DNA of 64,000 nt from Piezodorus guildinii (Eukaryota > Arthropoda > Insecta > Hemiptera > Pentatomidae). Numbering within the stretch: position 1 is the stretch's first letter; every line of letters starts with the position of its first letter. This document shows, piece by piece, positions 47,606 through 58,340 of this stretch. Below the pieces are notes generated by a model. The model was not told the origin of the DNA and ran no database searches. It saw only the letters and a list, made by a program, of their open reading frames with translations. Made by a program: the position numbers and the translations under genes. The DNA lies in assembly GCA_023052935.1 (NCBI GenBank), contig CM041294.1, forward strand, positions 25,500,641-25,564,640. The letters run 5' to 3'.

Positions 47606-48014
47606 GTTGGCAAACAATAAAATAGTTGAAACTATTTAGTTGTTTCATTTAATGACCGCCACCTGGACTAATTCCTTCCAGAAATTTTTAGTCCTTTGGA
47701 CATAAGAAAGGTTGCATATAGGTACAATATACCATTTGAAAGCTCAAGATTTTAGACAAAATATTTTCTTATATACAAAGTTATATAAGGTAATGTAAAG
47801 TGAGAAAAAAATGTTTATAAAATTATTACAGATAATTATACTCAACAATTTTATTTTGCTATATTATTTTATCTAAATCGTATGCTTCCAACAAAACTTA
47901 ATAAACTTTTTATTTAAATTACCTTCGAAATCCCTCAATGAGGGTCTATGTAATAGTTCTTAAATTTATTTTAACAGTCGAGATACGTGAAAGTCGTGTG
48001 ATGCCCGCACCAGA

Positions 48015-48576
48015 TTTTTTAAATGAGTTTTTAAGCTTATATTCCCTCCTCAGTATAGTTTATAATATATTTGTCATTACCTTTATCATCTATATATTAT
48101 ATCCTCTTATTTAGTTTTAGTTATTAATTTATTGCTGGAGAGATACTGTTGGTGGATTAAGGTTGTTTAAAATCTATTGACTGAGAGAAAGGTGTATGAA
48201 TAGAACGGATCAATGCTGTAACCTTATTTCTTTACCTCAAGGAATATTTAGCGCTGTATTAAATTCCTATTGAATATTTAGTTTAGATTTTTCCTATTAT
48301 CACATTATACCTATTTAACAAACTGTTTTTAAAATAATATTTTAATGAAATGTTTTGGGAGGAGGTGGGAAAATATTTGTGACCTAAAACGTTTGTTGTT
48401 TTCATTTAATCGTATGTTTTGTTCAAACTAGTTCTGTAGTTGTTTTTTTTTTTTTTTTTTTATGAATCGATGAATTATTTAACGTATTTGATGCATTTAA
48501 AAAGTATATTTTTTGTTGGTAATATTTTTCTAATTTCAGCTTCAATTTGGTGCTAGCTAAATTAAGAAGGTCATAA

Positions 48577-48607
<31 letters not shown>

Positions 48608-48661
48608 GCGACTCCAACTGCGCTTTCTAGTACAATAATTGTAAATATAAAGGATTTTATC
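48015..48661. other. AT-rich non-coding stretch
   Basis: T-runs at 48442-48461 and 48581-48607. No gene is seen. Confidence 0.4.
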
Positions 48662-48826
48662 ATTGTGGATGTAATTAGTTGACCGTTGAGAATTACTGGA
48701 AGGAATTAGTCCGGGTGGCGGTCATTAAATGAAACAACTAAATAGTTTCAACTGTTTATTGTTTGCCAACGTTTCGACCCCCTTTGTGGGTCATCATCAG
48801 GGCGCATGGTGCGAGAATGGAAACTA
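48662..48826 (-). mobile_element. Short spliced PLE-type unit (family B), copy 4
   Basis: ATTGTGGATG to GGAAACTAGG, with the core at 48771-48800 (minus) and the CATGCG/CCCTG spliced junction. It lies about 40 bp from an R1 fragment. No TSD is identified. Confidence 0.8.
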
Positions 48827-48867
48827 GGTCCTAGTCCTATCATACATACGGTCTATCATACATGTAT

Positions 48868-49320
48868 ATTACTGCTCTTATGTTCAAAAACGAAAAATTG
48901 CATTAAAAAAATATTATTTCTGTTTTCTCCTTTAGTTGGGTATCGAATTCATTCAATTTATATATTTACCTGTTTTTCATCAGTGGTAACAAGATAATAT
49001 AGTTATTTTTATAGAATCAACAAAATTAAAGGTACTTCGAAAATCGAAAAAAGGTGCAAAATGCATAGTATAAAGTGGCTCCTTCTGGTAAGCTCATTTT
49101 GATGAAAAAGGTTTTGTAACGTCTCGGGCGTATATTTATATTAAACATGAAATTTCAGTTTCATAGGACTTACCGTTTCCGCCCGGGAGTTACCACACAC
49201 ACACAGACCTTTTTGCGGGACTTGGTTATTTGGACTCAGGGGACCCTAAAATGTGTATTTCCGTTGAAAACTGGAATTCGAAAATTTTCACGATCGTAAT
49301 ACTTACACTTACTATATATA
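48868..49320 (+). repeat. R1 repeat, 5'-truncated
   Basis: TACTGCTCTTATGTTC through TTAGTTGGGTATCGAATTC to CTTACACTTACTATATATAG, with a deletion between AGGTACTTCG and AAAATCG. Confidence 0.85.
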
Positions 49321-50037
49321 GTTGGTCAAAAAAGGTCAAATAGTTGAAACAATAGGAAAATAAAGCTATTGAGAATAATTTTAAAACGATAAAAATTTAA
49401 TTGCGTTCTTAAACATTAAATAAAGTGGAATCGTATATATTAATTGTAAGTAAAAAGAATACTATGAACATATTTTTCGTTCTCTGATTAGAGAACCATT
49501 AGGATTTTTATATTAATGAAATGCTGAAACTCTTTTTGACCTCGTTAAATAACGCATACGACACTGTAACACTTGTAGAGGTGTTATGATTTATGATGTC
49601 CCAGTCAAATTGTTTCGAATGATTTCGGATTTGAATAATGAGAAAAAAAGTGTCATTGGATTCAACAGGTTGTAATTTATTATGTTTGTTATACTTGCCT
49701 CGATAGGATTTGTCGCTATGCATTAATCAAGCGTGCAATTGAAATGTTGCTAATAGATGTGTCAACTTATTGAACGAGCGGGGATGAGAAATTGCCTCAC
49801 CTCGTGAACAGTGTTGAGAGTGTTGTTTCTGTTGTCAACAACCGCCTTCAACGTTGACACACGCTCAACAGTTGTTTATCGTCTTTAGATTGTTTGACTT
49901 TTCCTCGCTTGTTGGCTTGTATTCCATAAGCGTCATGCTCAATTTAACATTCGTACCAACTCGTAATTTCGTGTGGGTATTTTTGTTTCCTTATATTCAT
50001 AAACTTGATGTTTGTAGTTAGTCTTTTACTTGTGTTT
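49321..50037. other. AT-rich non-coding stretch
   Basis: Nothing recognised. 49780-49880 has repeated TGTTGA/GTCAACA words that could fold locally. Confidence 0.4.
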
Positions 50038-50356
50038 TAAAAGATTTATTGAATAAAATTGGAGGCTGATTTCTACTTCACCACTCTTTTATTGAAAATA
50101 ATTGCTCTACGTTTCGGCTACAATGCCATCTTCAGGTGCATGGAACTAATTTGATCTAGTGTGAGTAGATGCTTGCAAGCCAAACCCTCATGTCTAAATC
50201 CTCGATCTTTATAAGCATCGATTCTAGATGCATTGTAGCCGAATATGTTGTGCAATTATTTCAATAAAAAGTGGTGAAGTAGAAATGAGCCTCCAATTTT
50301 ATTCATAGAAATTGACCTTCACCTAAAAGAATCTACAACTTATAAAAGATTTATTG
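50038..50356. mobile_element. Head-to-head inverted PLE-type pair (family C) with 14-bp TSD
   Basis: TAAAAGATTTATTG occurs at 50038-50051 and 50343-50356. Inside, the left arm (minus) runs AATAAAATTGGAGGCTG to GCTCTACGTTTCGGC, with a core CTGAAGA...GAAAC at 50111-50135. The right arm (plus, from about 50225) ends with GCCTCCAATTTTATTC and extends about 38 bases further than the left arm. This is the same architecture as families A and B. Confidence 0.8.
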
Positions 50357-50439
50357 TTTACTAGAGATTAGGCTCTGCTTCGCACTGGTGAAATTTGAAT
50401 GTGCATCATTTATGGTTGAAAAACACCTGTTTGACGCTA

Positions 50440-50645
50440 TTTTTATTTTCACTAACGTATTTATGAAATATTGAAAAATTTTTCCACCCCTTATATAAAA
50501 AAGGTCCCCTGATTCCTAATAACAATAGTCGCGCAAAATGGTCTCTGTGAACGTTTATTTGTGTATACGAAAAGTCGTACAAAACTAAAATTTCATATTT
50601 ATGACAACCATACGCCCCCGACATATACAGCGAATAAGTTGTTAT
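50440..50645 (-). repeat. R1 fragment, degenerate
   Basis: AAAAGTCGTACAAAACT and CATATTTATGACAACCATACG match the minus-orientation R1. Confidence 0.6.
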
Positions 50646-50689
50646 GGTTAATAAACCTATAAACAAAAACATTCTAAAGACTTCTTTGG

Positions 50690-50835
50690 ACACCGTCTCA
50701 GAGTCACCCTGATGAGTGCCCCGAAACGTCGGCACACAATTAAAATAAGCACTACGTTTAAATGTGTGTTTCTTTTTATGACCGCACCTCCAACCATCTT
50801 CCTCGTCTTAATATTCTCAACGGTCAACAAAACTC
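50690..50835 (+). mobile_element. PLE-type 3' end, another family
   Basis: CCCTGATGAGTGCCCCGAAAC, GTCGGCACACAATT and GACCGCACCTCC, then CTCAACGGTCAAC, follow the family B layout. The stem between CTGATGA and GAAAC is reduced, so the core is degenerate. Confidence 0.55.
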
Positions 50836-51299
50836 AATTATTATAAATTTTTATAGTTAATATCTAATTTGAAATTTAATGAAAACAGTTCTTTCCATGC
50901 TAAAGGAAAATAAAGGGAAAAGATATACAATTATTTAAAAAAGAGTGACGTATCTAAGTGTCCAATAGTAACTGAAAACTGTATTGTGCACACAAGATTT
51001 TAAGCACTTGTTTGCCTGTAGTCTACGTATTGCGGGCACTGAATAACTTGCCCCGTGACCAACTCTTTCAACGTTATTTTTTGCTTTATTATTTCTATTA
51101 TCTCCAAATATATAAATTATAATATCCAATCTTTATAATTAGTTAGATTTCTATGTACTAATGTATTCTGATGTAATAGTTCCATGGAGAAATATGTAAA
51201 AATTGTTTGTTTCTTTATTACTGAGGTATAGGGGAAACCTTATTTATTCAGTTTTTTCTCGATGTCTTCGAATAACCAACGATTTGTTTTATCTTGTTG
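50836..51299. other. AT-rich non-coding stretch
   Basis: Nothing recognised. Confidence 0.4.
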
Positions 51300-51605
51300 C
51301 TTAAAACGTTATTATCTAGTGATTGACTGTCTTGAATTGGCATCTTCCTATTACAATCCTTGCGAGCCAGAGACTTTCCTATACCTTTGACCTCCTTACT
51401 CCGCGTTCTTACGTGTATACCCTAAATACAAGATCCCAACCTACCGATCTATACCTACCCTCTAATAGAACAGCACCCTTTGCAAAGTCCTTTATCATCC
51501 GTGCTACCTAATATACTCTAGAACTCTTCACCCATCACCTTCCGTATAGTGCCATCCCTAACCACTTTCAAACACCAATTATTTATTCTCCTCCTCTTAA
51601 ATCAA
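51300..51605 (+). pseudogene. Possible LINE ORF2 C-terminal remnant
   Basis: The frame reads SQRLSYTFDLLTPRSY, then YLPSNRTAPFAKSFIIRAT, stop, and LELFTHHLPYSAIPNHFQTP. This order resembles the C-terminal tail of LINE reverse transcriptases (RTxY.F..PLxR pattern). It is GC-richer than the flanks and broken. Low certainty. Confidence 0.35.
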
Positions 51606-52466
51606 TCTTTCGCACATATGTGATAGATATTGAATTTGATAATACATTACTAAATTCAATCGATATTGTTAACTGTTTTTATTTTATATCTTTTATTCAT
51701 ATTAATTTTAAAACTTTACGATTTGACTTAAATTCTCGTGATTATGTATCAAATGAAACAGACAAATTATACTTCCTCTGTTCGTTGTATATTATTCATA
51801 GAGGACGAAATATCCCAGAATAAAAATTATTTTTCTTTCATTTTTTTAGAAATAAACCGACGAAGTAATTAATATTAAAAATAACATAAGGGTTCATTAG
51901 TGCTCTTTCAAATAAAATAATAATTTTTTTTTCTTTCACATATAATACTTATTATTTAACTTGTTTATTTTATTTTTTTTTTTTAATAATTGTTTAAATT
52001 ATTTATTTTTATTATAATTTAATTCATTTTATATAAATTTAATAGCACACTGCTGGCGTAAATGCGAGATTCAAAACTAAATTTTCGGAGAACCATTGCC
52101 CCAGAGAATAATGTGATTATTATATTGAGAATTTTGTTAACAATGTTATCATAATTCACTACATTAATTCAATGGGTGCGTTTGAAATATCAATTCGAAG
52201 CCATCTTGATATTATTAATGTTCAAATCAATATTTAATAAACAATTCTCACCTAAACAGTTACCGGTTGATATCCTAATAACTTATCGATCCTTTGGACT
52301 CGATAAAGCTGTTATTTTCGTGTCACGTTACTGCTTTGACATTGACACGGCATCTTGAAAATGTGTTATTAATTATTGTTATTCGTTGTAAAAGTTCGAA
52401 CTTTTTTACGTCTTGAAGTGATGTAATACTACACTTCTTTTTTTTTATTTATTGTATTCAATACAT
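51606..52466. other. AT-rich non-coding stretch
   Basis: Nothing recognised. Confidence 0.4.
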
Positions 52467-53360
52467 TTTACTTTCACCTACTATATATACTAAGGGAAAG
52501 TATTGCGATCGTGAAAATTTTTGAATTCCTATTTTCAACGGAAATACACATTTTAGGGTCCCCTGAGTCCAAATAACTAAATCCCGCTAAAAGGTCTGTG
52601 TGTGTGTGGTAACTCTCGGGCGGAAACAGTAAGTCCTGTTATTGAAATTTCATATTTAAGACAAATATACGCCTGAGACGTTACAAAACCTTTTTCATCA
52701 AAATCAGCTTACCAGAAGAGCCACTTTATACCATGCATTTTGCACCTTTTTTCGATTTTCTCAAAAACGGTTCCGACGATTTTGATCAAACTCGCTTTAT
52801 CGATGTAAAGTTTTATGGGCTTTAATATCATGTAGGTTTCATTCTGATGAAAATGGTCTGAGAGGGCTTAAATGCCGAATATTTTAAATTTTCTTTTTCT
52901 AAAGTACCTTTAATTTTGTTGATTCTATAAAAATAACTATATTATCTTGTTACCACTGATGAAAAACAGGTAAATATATAAATTGAATGAATTCGATACC
53001 CAACTAAAGGAGAAAACAGAAATAATATTTTTTTAATTCATTTTTTTGTTTTTGAACATAAGAGCAATAATATACGTGTATGATATACCGTTGGAAAGCT
53101 AAAGATTTTAGAAAAAAATATTATCTTATACTCAAGCTTTCAAAAGTTAATAGAGAGTGAAGAAAAGGAGATAAAACTAACTGATTATTTTAGATAATAA
53201 TATTATAGGTTTTTTAATAAAACCCATGTTTCTATATATATCCAAGTTAATTAATTCTTTAATAGTTTCATGTATTTTTATCTCTAACTATATTTGAAAA
53301 TTCTTTCATTGATTTTAAAAATGGAGGTAAGTGAAAGTCGTGTGTTGCCCGCACCAGATG
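52467..53360 (-). repeat. R1 repeat, longest intact copy (about 894 bp)
   Basis: It begins TTTTACTTTCACCTAC and ends GGTAAGTGAAAGTCGTGTG, TTGCCCGCACCAGA. All blocks seen piecemeal in the other copies are present in order, so it is a good reference for the family. No coding frame. Confidence 0.88.
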
Positions 53361-53524
53361 TTTTATTTAATTAAAGGCTTAGTTTACTATACATGAGACA
53401 TGTTATCGAAGCACAAGATACGAGATCTTACTTCTGTAAATTAGCGTAGGTGACTTGTAGGCGTCACACCTAATATACCAGTTTTGATGGCCTAGAATCG
53501 TGTAACAAACAGTGAAGTTGATTG

Positions 53525-53757
53525 TTTGTTTATTCATTTAACGACACTTAATGCTTCCGTGGCCAATCGTACGTTGCTACAGTGGTAGTCATGAATTTTG
53601 CCTATCCAGCTTTCATTAGGATAGTGTTAAAGAGTAACTGAAATCACTCAGCTGAAATCACATTTTACGTCTCCTCCAAAGGTCGGTACAACTTTTTACT
53701 CCCATTAAAATATCATGGACTTATAAGTCTGTTGTGCTAGCCACTACATCACAGGTG
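53525..53757 (-). mobile_element. SINE1 copy, old
   Basis: TTTAACGACACTTAATGC, TTTTGCCTATCCAGC and TGCTAGCCACTACATCACAG mark tail, body and head. The B box is lost. Confidence 0.75.
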
Positions 53758-53981
53758 AGGTGACGCCTTCAAACCGAGAAATGATTTTATCTAAAAACTG
53801 AGCACCTGATTAACGCAATATTTGACAAATTGGTGAACACGTTCTTGGTTTATCAATTTTTTTCTTTATTAAATAAATAAACAAAGTAATAACATTTGAT
53901 AATGTGCTAAATTGTCATACTTCATGGTATTGCATGTTATGAGCAGAAATGGCGTATTTCGATAATTTTCTAATATAAAAT

Positions 53982-54853
53982 TATTGGGTTGTGTCACATG
54001 AAATGTCCGTTTTCAAGGTAAAGGATTTTTATTAAAAATACGATATGAAAACAAGATCATTTTATTCGAAGTATTTACCTTCTTTTTCCCAACGTGACAC
54101 CAACTTTTTTATCCCCGAACTGATTCACTTGATCATCATTTTCAAAAAGTTTTCCTTTGACGAAGTTTTCTAAATTCCTGAACAGGTGGTAATCTGTTGG
54201 AGACAAGTCGGGAGAATATGGTGGGTGCGGAAGAACTTCGTAGCCCATTTCTTTCAATTTTTGCACGGTTTGTTTTGAAACATGGGGTCTAGCTGCCGCT
54301 CAGTGAGATCATGAGGTACCCATGTATCGAGCTTTTTTACTTTCCCAATACACTTTAAATGTCTGGAAACAGTAGATGCATTTGCATTTAGTTGTGCTGA
54401 GAGTCCTTTAACTAATAGGTAGGGGTTTCCTTCTACTGTATGTTTGAGGACATCGTTGTCTATCACGGACTGGAGTCTTCCTCGGGGCAAGTTTTCCAAG
54501 TCGGTATCCCCAGCTGAAAACTTAGCAAACCAACGGCGAATGGTCCGTTCATTAACACTCCCTTTTCTAAACGCCTTGCAAATATTTCTAGCGGTCTCAG
54601 CTGCTGAATGGCCGAGTTTAAACTTTTACAAAAATATTACTCGAAAATCGCATGTTTCCATGTTCATATTTGGAGGTATACTAAAAAGTGGGTAATTGAT
54701 TGGGAAGCTAATGTTTATAATATAAAGGTAGAGGATTAGTAACTGTTTACTTTAAATATGTAAACATTCGGAAGAAAACAACAGAGACCTGCAAAATCCT
54801 TTATGTATTTCAGAAACCATAAAAACGGACATTTCATGTGAAACAACCCAATA
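53982..54853 (-). mobile_element. Internally deleted mariner (copy M5), full ends
   Basis: The element runs 53984-54851 with TA on both sides (53982-53983, 54852-54853). TTGGGTTGTGTCACATGAAA at the left and CATGTGAAACAACCCAA at the right form near-perfect inverted repeats. The transposase fragments at 54075-54266 and 54254-54499 (minus) again lack the segment with the first two catalytic aspartates. An extra deletion removes part of the C-terminal region. Confidence 0.9.
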
Positions 54854-55235
54854 CAATAAAACTGTATTATTTTATCTTGACAGTCGGTAACACTCTCAAA
54901 GCAATTCCACCTGTTAATAAGGTCCGTAGGCCATTTTCTTTTCAGATACTTTTGTAAGATACCAGACAGAGGAGTTCTGTGATTCAGTCGAGCCTAAAAA
55001 AGCTCAACGGTTCAAGCTCAAAAAGCTTCTTTCTTTTTTTTTTTAATGATCCTTTTCTAATTAATTGGAAGTTTAGAGCGTTTGTGTATTTAGTGTTAGT
55101 GGAACCGACATTGGCGAGGAAAAATGAAATTTAAAATTTGAAATTAAAGATAAAGTTATCAATATCTTTTCCAAGTCTTTATGTATTTATGTTTATTAAA
55201 ATGACAGCTTAAACTAATTCAGTTTTAAATCATAG
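54854..55235. other. Intron sequence upstream of the first visible Chip exon
   Basis: AT-rich, ending with an acceptor-like TTTTAAATCATAG at 55223-55235. Confidence 0.5.
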
Positions 55236-55329
55236 ATGCGTTCCTGTTCCGAGGCGACACACCCCCTACTTCGGCCAGCCCGACTACAGGATATACGAGC
55301 TCAACAAGAGGCTACAGCAAAGGACTGAC
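55236..55329 (+). CDS. Chi: Chip/LDB1-like LIM-domain-binding protein, exon a (partial gene)
   Basis: A 94-nt internal exon. It opens with one base completing a split codon, then encodes CVPVPRRHTPYFGQPDYRIY and ELNKRLQQRTD, followed by a consensus donor GTAAGT. The RHTPY...DYRI.ELNKRLQ string is the signature start of the conserved dimerisation domain of LDB/CLIM/Chip proteins. In other animals these nuclear adaptors dimerise and bridge LIM-homeodomain and GATA-type factors, including at distant enhancers. The N-terminal exons should lie upstream but are not recognised in this window. The ATG at 55236 is out of frame and is not the start. Confidence 0.93.
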
Positions 55330-55560
55330 GTAAGTGTTTTATTATTATTATTTATTTCTATTAACATCGTTTAAAAACAACTAAGTGATAAAACAGGTAT
55401 AGGTATAAGTACAACTACTTTTTTATAACGATTATCCGATTTCCACGTTCCGTTTATATAAGATTTTTTTTTTTTTTTACCTGGAATATGTAACTTAAAA
55501 TATGCCTTTTCGAAGGGCTTTATAGATTATTTACTCCTCCAACATACTTTTTCCGTAGTA

Positions 55561-55757
55561 AAAATCCGTAGAGACCCTCCTGGAGCTTACCCAGCCTCTA
55601 TAAAGTGGGTACCCAAAAATGGGGGAAAACCTGGCGGCTGAGCGTGATCTTGGCCGAATCACGTCATTGCACGGCCGTTGTCTTAGAAACAGTACGAATC
55701 TCTTTATGTACTGAGCCCAAAACTCTTCATGGGTTGTAGTGGTACAGGTTTTTTTTT
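55561..55757 (+). mobile_element. SINE2 fragment, 5'-truncated
   Basis: GGCGGCTGAGCGTGATCTTGG and ACTCTTCATGGGTTGTAGTG match the SINE2 body at 31050-31150. It ends in a T-run. Confidence 0.6.
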
Positions 55758-57324
55758 AGTATAAATTATTGTACTTTGCTCAAAGTTATACCTATCTACC
55801 TAACCTGGCTCTAAGACGTCTGTTTCTCATTTCAAATGTCTGCTTAAACGTGAATCCAATGTTACTTTTATTTTTTATTGTATTTTTGACCGTTGGATGC
55901 CCATTTTTAAATATCGAGGGACGTTACTAGTGAGGAAAACGTATTCATACATGTTGGCGATTCGCCAGGCTTTATAAGAGATTCTAGAAACGTGTGTGGT
56001 AGTTAATATCTATTTTTGTTTGGTATACAATTATATAAAAGGAGTAGAAGGGTTCGGACTTGCAAGGAAGCCAAGATATCTGGAAAATGTTGGGATCTTT
56101 AATCCGATTGTTACAGCAAAAGATAATATCAAATATTATTTACCATATTTATTGTTGAAATTTATCTTTTTACTATAGAAATTTTTAATCTATATTTCAG
56201 CATTACTTTTTCATTAAAAAAATAACAACAAAAACAGCAAATAAAAACATTGTTTTAAAAGTATTTATTCCAGAAAATACACAGCAATTATCAATTTGAT
56301 TTTTATTCCAATTTTGAGATTTTGTTATTTTATACCCATATTATTACGTTTTTATGAATTTTGAGACAGCATTATTTATTAAAATTGTGATGAAAATAAT
56401 TACTTTACATCTTAATTTTCCTAAAGTATATCAGTAAATAAAGAAAACCTATTTAATTTAAGGGATGCAGATTATAAATGTCTTTATTATGCGGTTATAT
56501 CTTGTTTAAAAATACAAATTCATGATGAAACTACATTATGATTTAATTTTATTTAAATTATTCTGACACTATATTGAGGGTGTATAGTCGACTGTAGAAA
56601 CTATTATAGGTGGAATAGTCAGGAATCAGTCATTTTTGAAAAGTTTTTAATTTTTTAATTTTGCCAACGTTTCGGCTCAAGCTTGTGAGCCATCATCAGG
56701 GCTACAAACATCAGAACAAAAGAGATACATATTAATATGATAATGAAAATTTTCTTCTGAATGTAGTGACAATGATAACATTTGAAATGAAACAGAAAAT
56801 ATACCAACATACTTAAATATTATAGATACAAATAATGATAATATGATACATAATCTGATGATGATAAGCATAACAAATTTTACAGAACTTTAGACTTTAA
56901 TATAAAAGTAAAAAAACATATATATATAAACGTACCATTACTGAGCCATGTCCAAGCATAAACTGAGGAGAACCATAAACATAGGTAGTATGGGGAGGGG
57001 TTCGTGTAAAAACCCTGAAGGTTTTCCCCTCTAAGTGTAAATACTACAGCTTATCTTTGTTTTTAAAAAGTTTTACAAAATTATATAATGGAAAAAACAA
57101 AATAATATATCCGTATGTACAATAAGGTTGAACATTTTTAACAGAAAATTATAAACACTAGAATCTGAGGTATTTAAAAGATCATGAGGTATATAATAAA
57201 AAACAAAATAAAATAAATAAATAACAAAAACAAGAACCAGAGGTGTTGTAAACAAAAAGATAAATATACAGTAAATAAATAAAATATACATTACACAAGC
57301 AATTTGTACAATAAAGTGATAGAG

Positions 57325-57513
57325 TTATAATTTAAGGAGACGGAAGATGTTAGCATACCAGGGAGAAATTATCTCTTTGTCAGTTTTATGATTTACGGGA
57401 ACTCGATCTTTTTCCATATGGATATATATAGCTTCGGAGAGGAGTCGCTTTTTGTAGTTAGGTACGGTGGCTAGGATTTCAGGATTATCAAAATCAAAAT
57501 GATGGTCAAGGGA
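57325..57513 (-). pseudogene. PLE protein C-terminus (left arm)
   Basis: About 63 residues reading ISLDHHFDFDNPEILATVPN, then YKKRLLSEAIYIHMEK, ending FRLLKL and stop. The H..FDF.NPEIL..... YKKRL.SEAI.I pattern resembles the tail after the GIY-YIG endonuclease in Penelope-like proteins. The RT and GIY-YIG parts are absent. Confidence 0.7.
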
Positions 57514-57515
57514 TA

Positions 57516-57683
57516 TTTGATAATCCTGAAATCCTAGCCACCGTACCTAACTACAAAAAGCGACTCCTCTCCGAAGCTATATATATCCATATGGAAAAAG
57601 ATCGAGTTCCCGTAAATCATAAAACTGACAAAGAGATAATTTCTCCCTGGTATGCTAACATCTTCCGTCTCCTTAAATTATAA
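57516..57683 (+). pseudogene. PLE protein C-terminus (right arm)
   Basis: A mirror copy of the left-arm fragment, starting FDNPEILATVPN and ending at the same stop. It is identical in protein over the shared part. Confidence 0.7.
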
Positions 57684-58072
57684 CTCTATCACTTTATTGT
57701 ACAAATTGCTTGTGTAATGTATATTTTATTTATTTACTGTATATTTATCTTTTTGTTTACAACACCTCTGGTTCTTGTTTTTGTTATTTATTTATTTTAT
57801 TTTGTTTTTTATTATATACCTCATGATCTTTTAAATACCTCAGATTCTAGTGTTTATAATTTTCTGTTAAAAATGTTCAACCTTATTGTACATACGGATA
57901 TATTATTTTGTTTTTTCCATTATATAATTTTGTAAAACTTTTTAAAAACAAAGATAAGCTGTAGTATTTACACTTAGAGGGGAAAACCTTCAGGGTTTTT
58001 ACACGAACCCCTCCCCATACTACCTATGTTTATGGTTCTCCTCAGTTTATGCTTGGACATGGCTCAGTAATG

Positions 58073-58307
58073 GTACGTTTATATATATATGTTTTTTTTA
58101 CTTTTATATTAAAGTCTAAAGTTCTGTAAAATTTGTTATGCTTATCATCATCAGATTATGTATCATATTATCATTATTTGTATCTATAATATTTAAGTAT
58201 GTTGGTATATTTTCTGTTTCATTTCAAATGTTATCATTGTCACTACATTCAGAAGAAAATTTTCATTATCATATTAATATGTATCTCTTTTGTTCTGATG
58301 TTTGTAG
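58073..58307 (+). other. Intron in the family A element (mirror at 56702-56935)
   Basis: Donor AATG/GTACGT and acceptor TTTGTAG/CCCTGATGA. The small family A copy at 61738-61966 reads CATGGCTTTATG joined to CTGTTGATGGCTC, the spliced form with a few substitutions. Confidence 0.75.
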
Positions 58308-58309
58308 CC

Positions 58310-58340
58310 CTGATGATGGCTCACAAGCTTGAGCCGAAAC
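58310..58340 (+). ncRNA. Hammerhead-ribozyme-like core, family A (mirror at 56669-56699)
   Basis: CTGATGA, a GGCTC/GAGCC stem, then GAAAC. The stem differs in sequence from family B but keeps pairing, which argues for conserved structure. The remaining ribozyme parts are not identified. Confidence 0.55.

Larger units (their letters stand above)
46953..47693 (+). mobile_element. Intron-containing PLE-type element (family B) inserted in R1
   Basis: The insertion at 46966-47680 is flanked by GAAATTTTTAGTC (46953-46965 and 47681-47693). A short inverse end (46966-47031, minus) is joined to a longer plus-oriented piece (47032-47680). The plus piece carries the CCACCATGCG exon, a 272-nt intron, and the hammerhead-like core at 47576-47605. 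It then has the 3' end through GACCGCCACC to TTCCTTCC. No coding frame is recognised within it. It is the only unspliced family B copy in the window. Confidence 0.85.
46404..48014 (-). repeat. R1 repeat split by a PLE insertion
   Basis: The left part 46404-46965 and right part 47681-48014 rejoin as one R1 copy around the 13-bp TSD. A (GT)n microsatellite (46543-46605) sits at the position of the CACACA core. Confidence 0.85.

Noticed and set aside
55236..55238. ATG at the first base of Chip exon a as a start codon
   Set aside because: It is out of frame with the conserved domain, and an acceptor AG directly precedes it.
57073..58332. Mirror-image open frames of 64-72 residues in both palindrome arms
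   Set aside because: They lie in the 3' untranslated part and intron of the PLE and are identical only because the arms are duplicated. The true protein fragment is the short one ending at 57683 and 57325.
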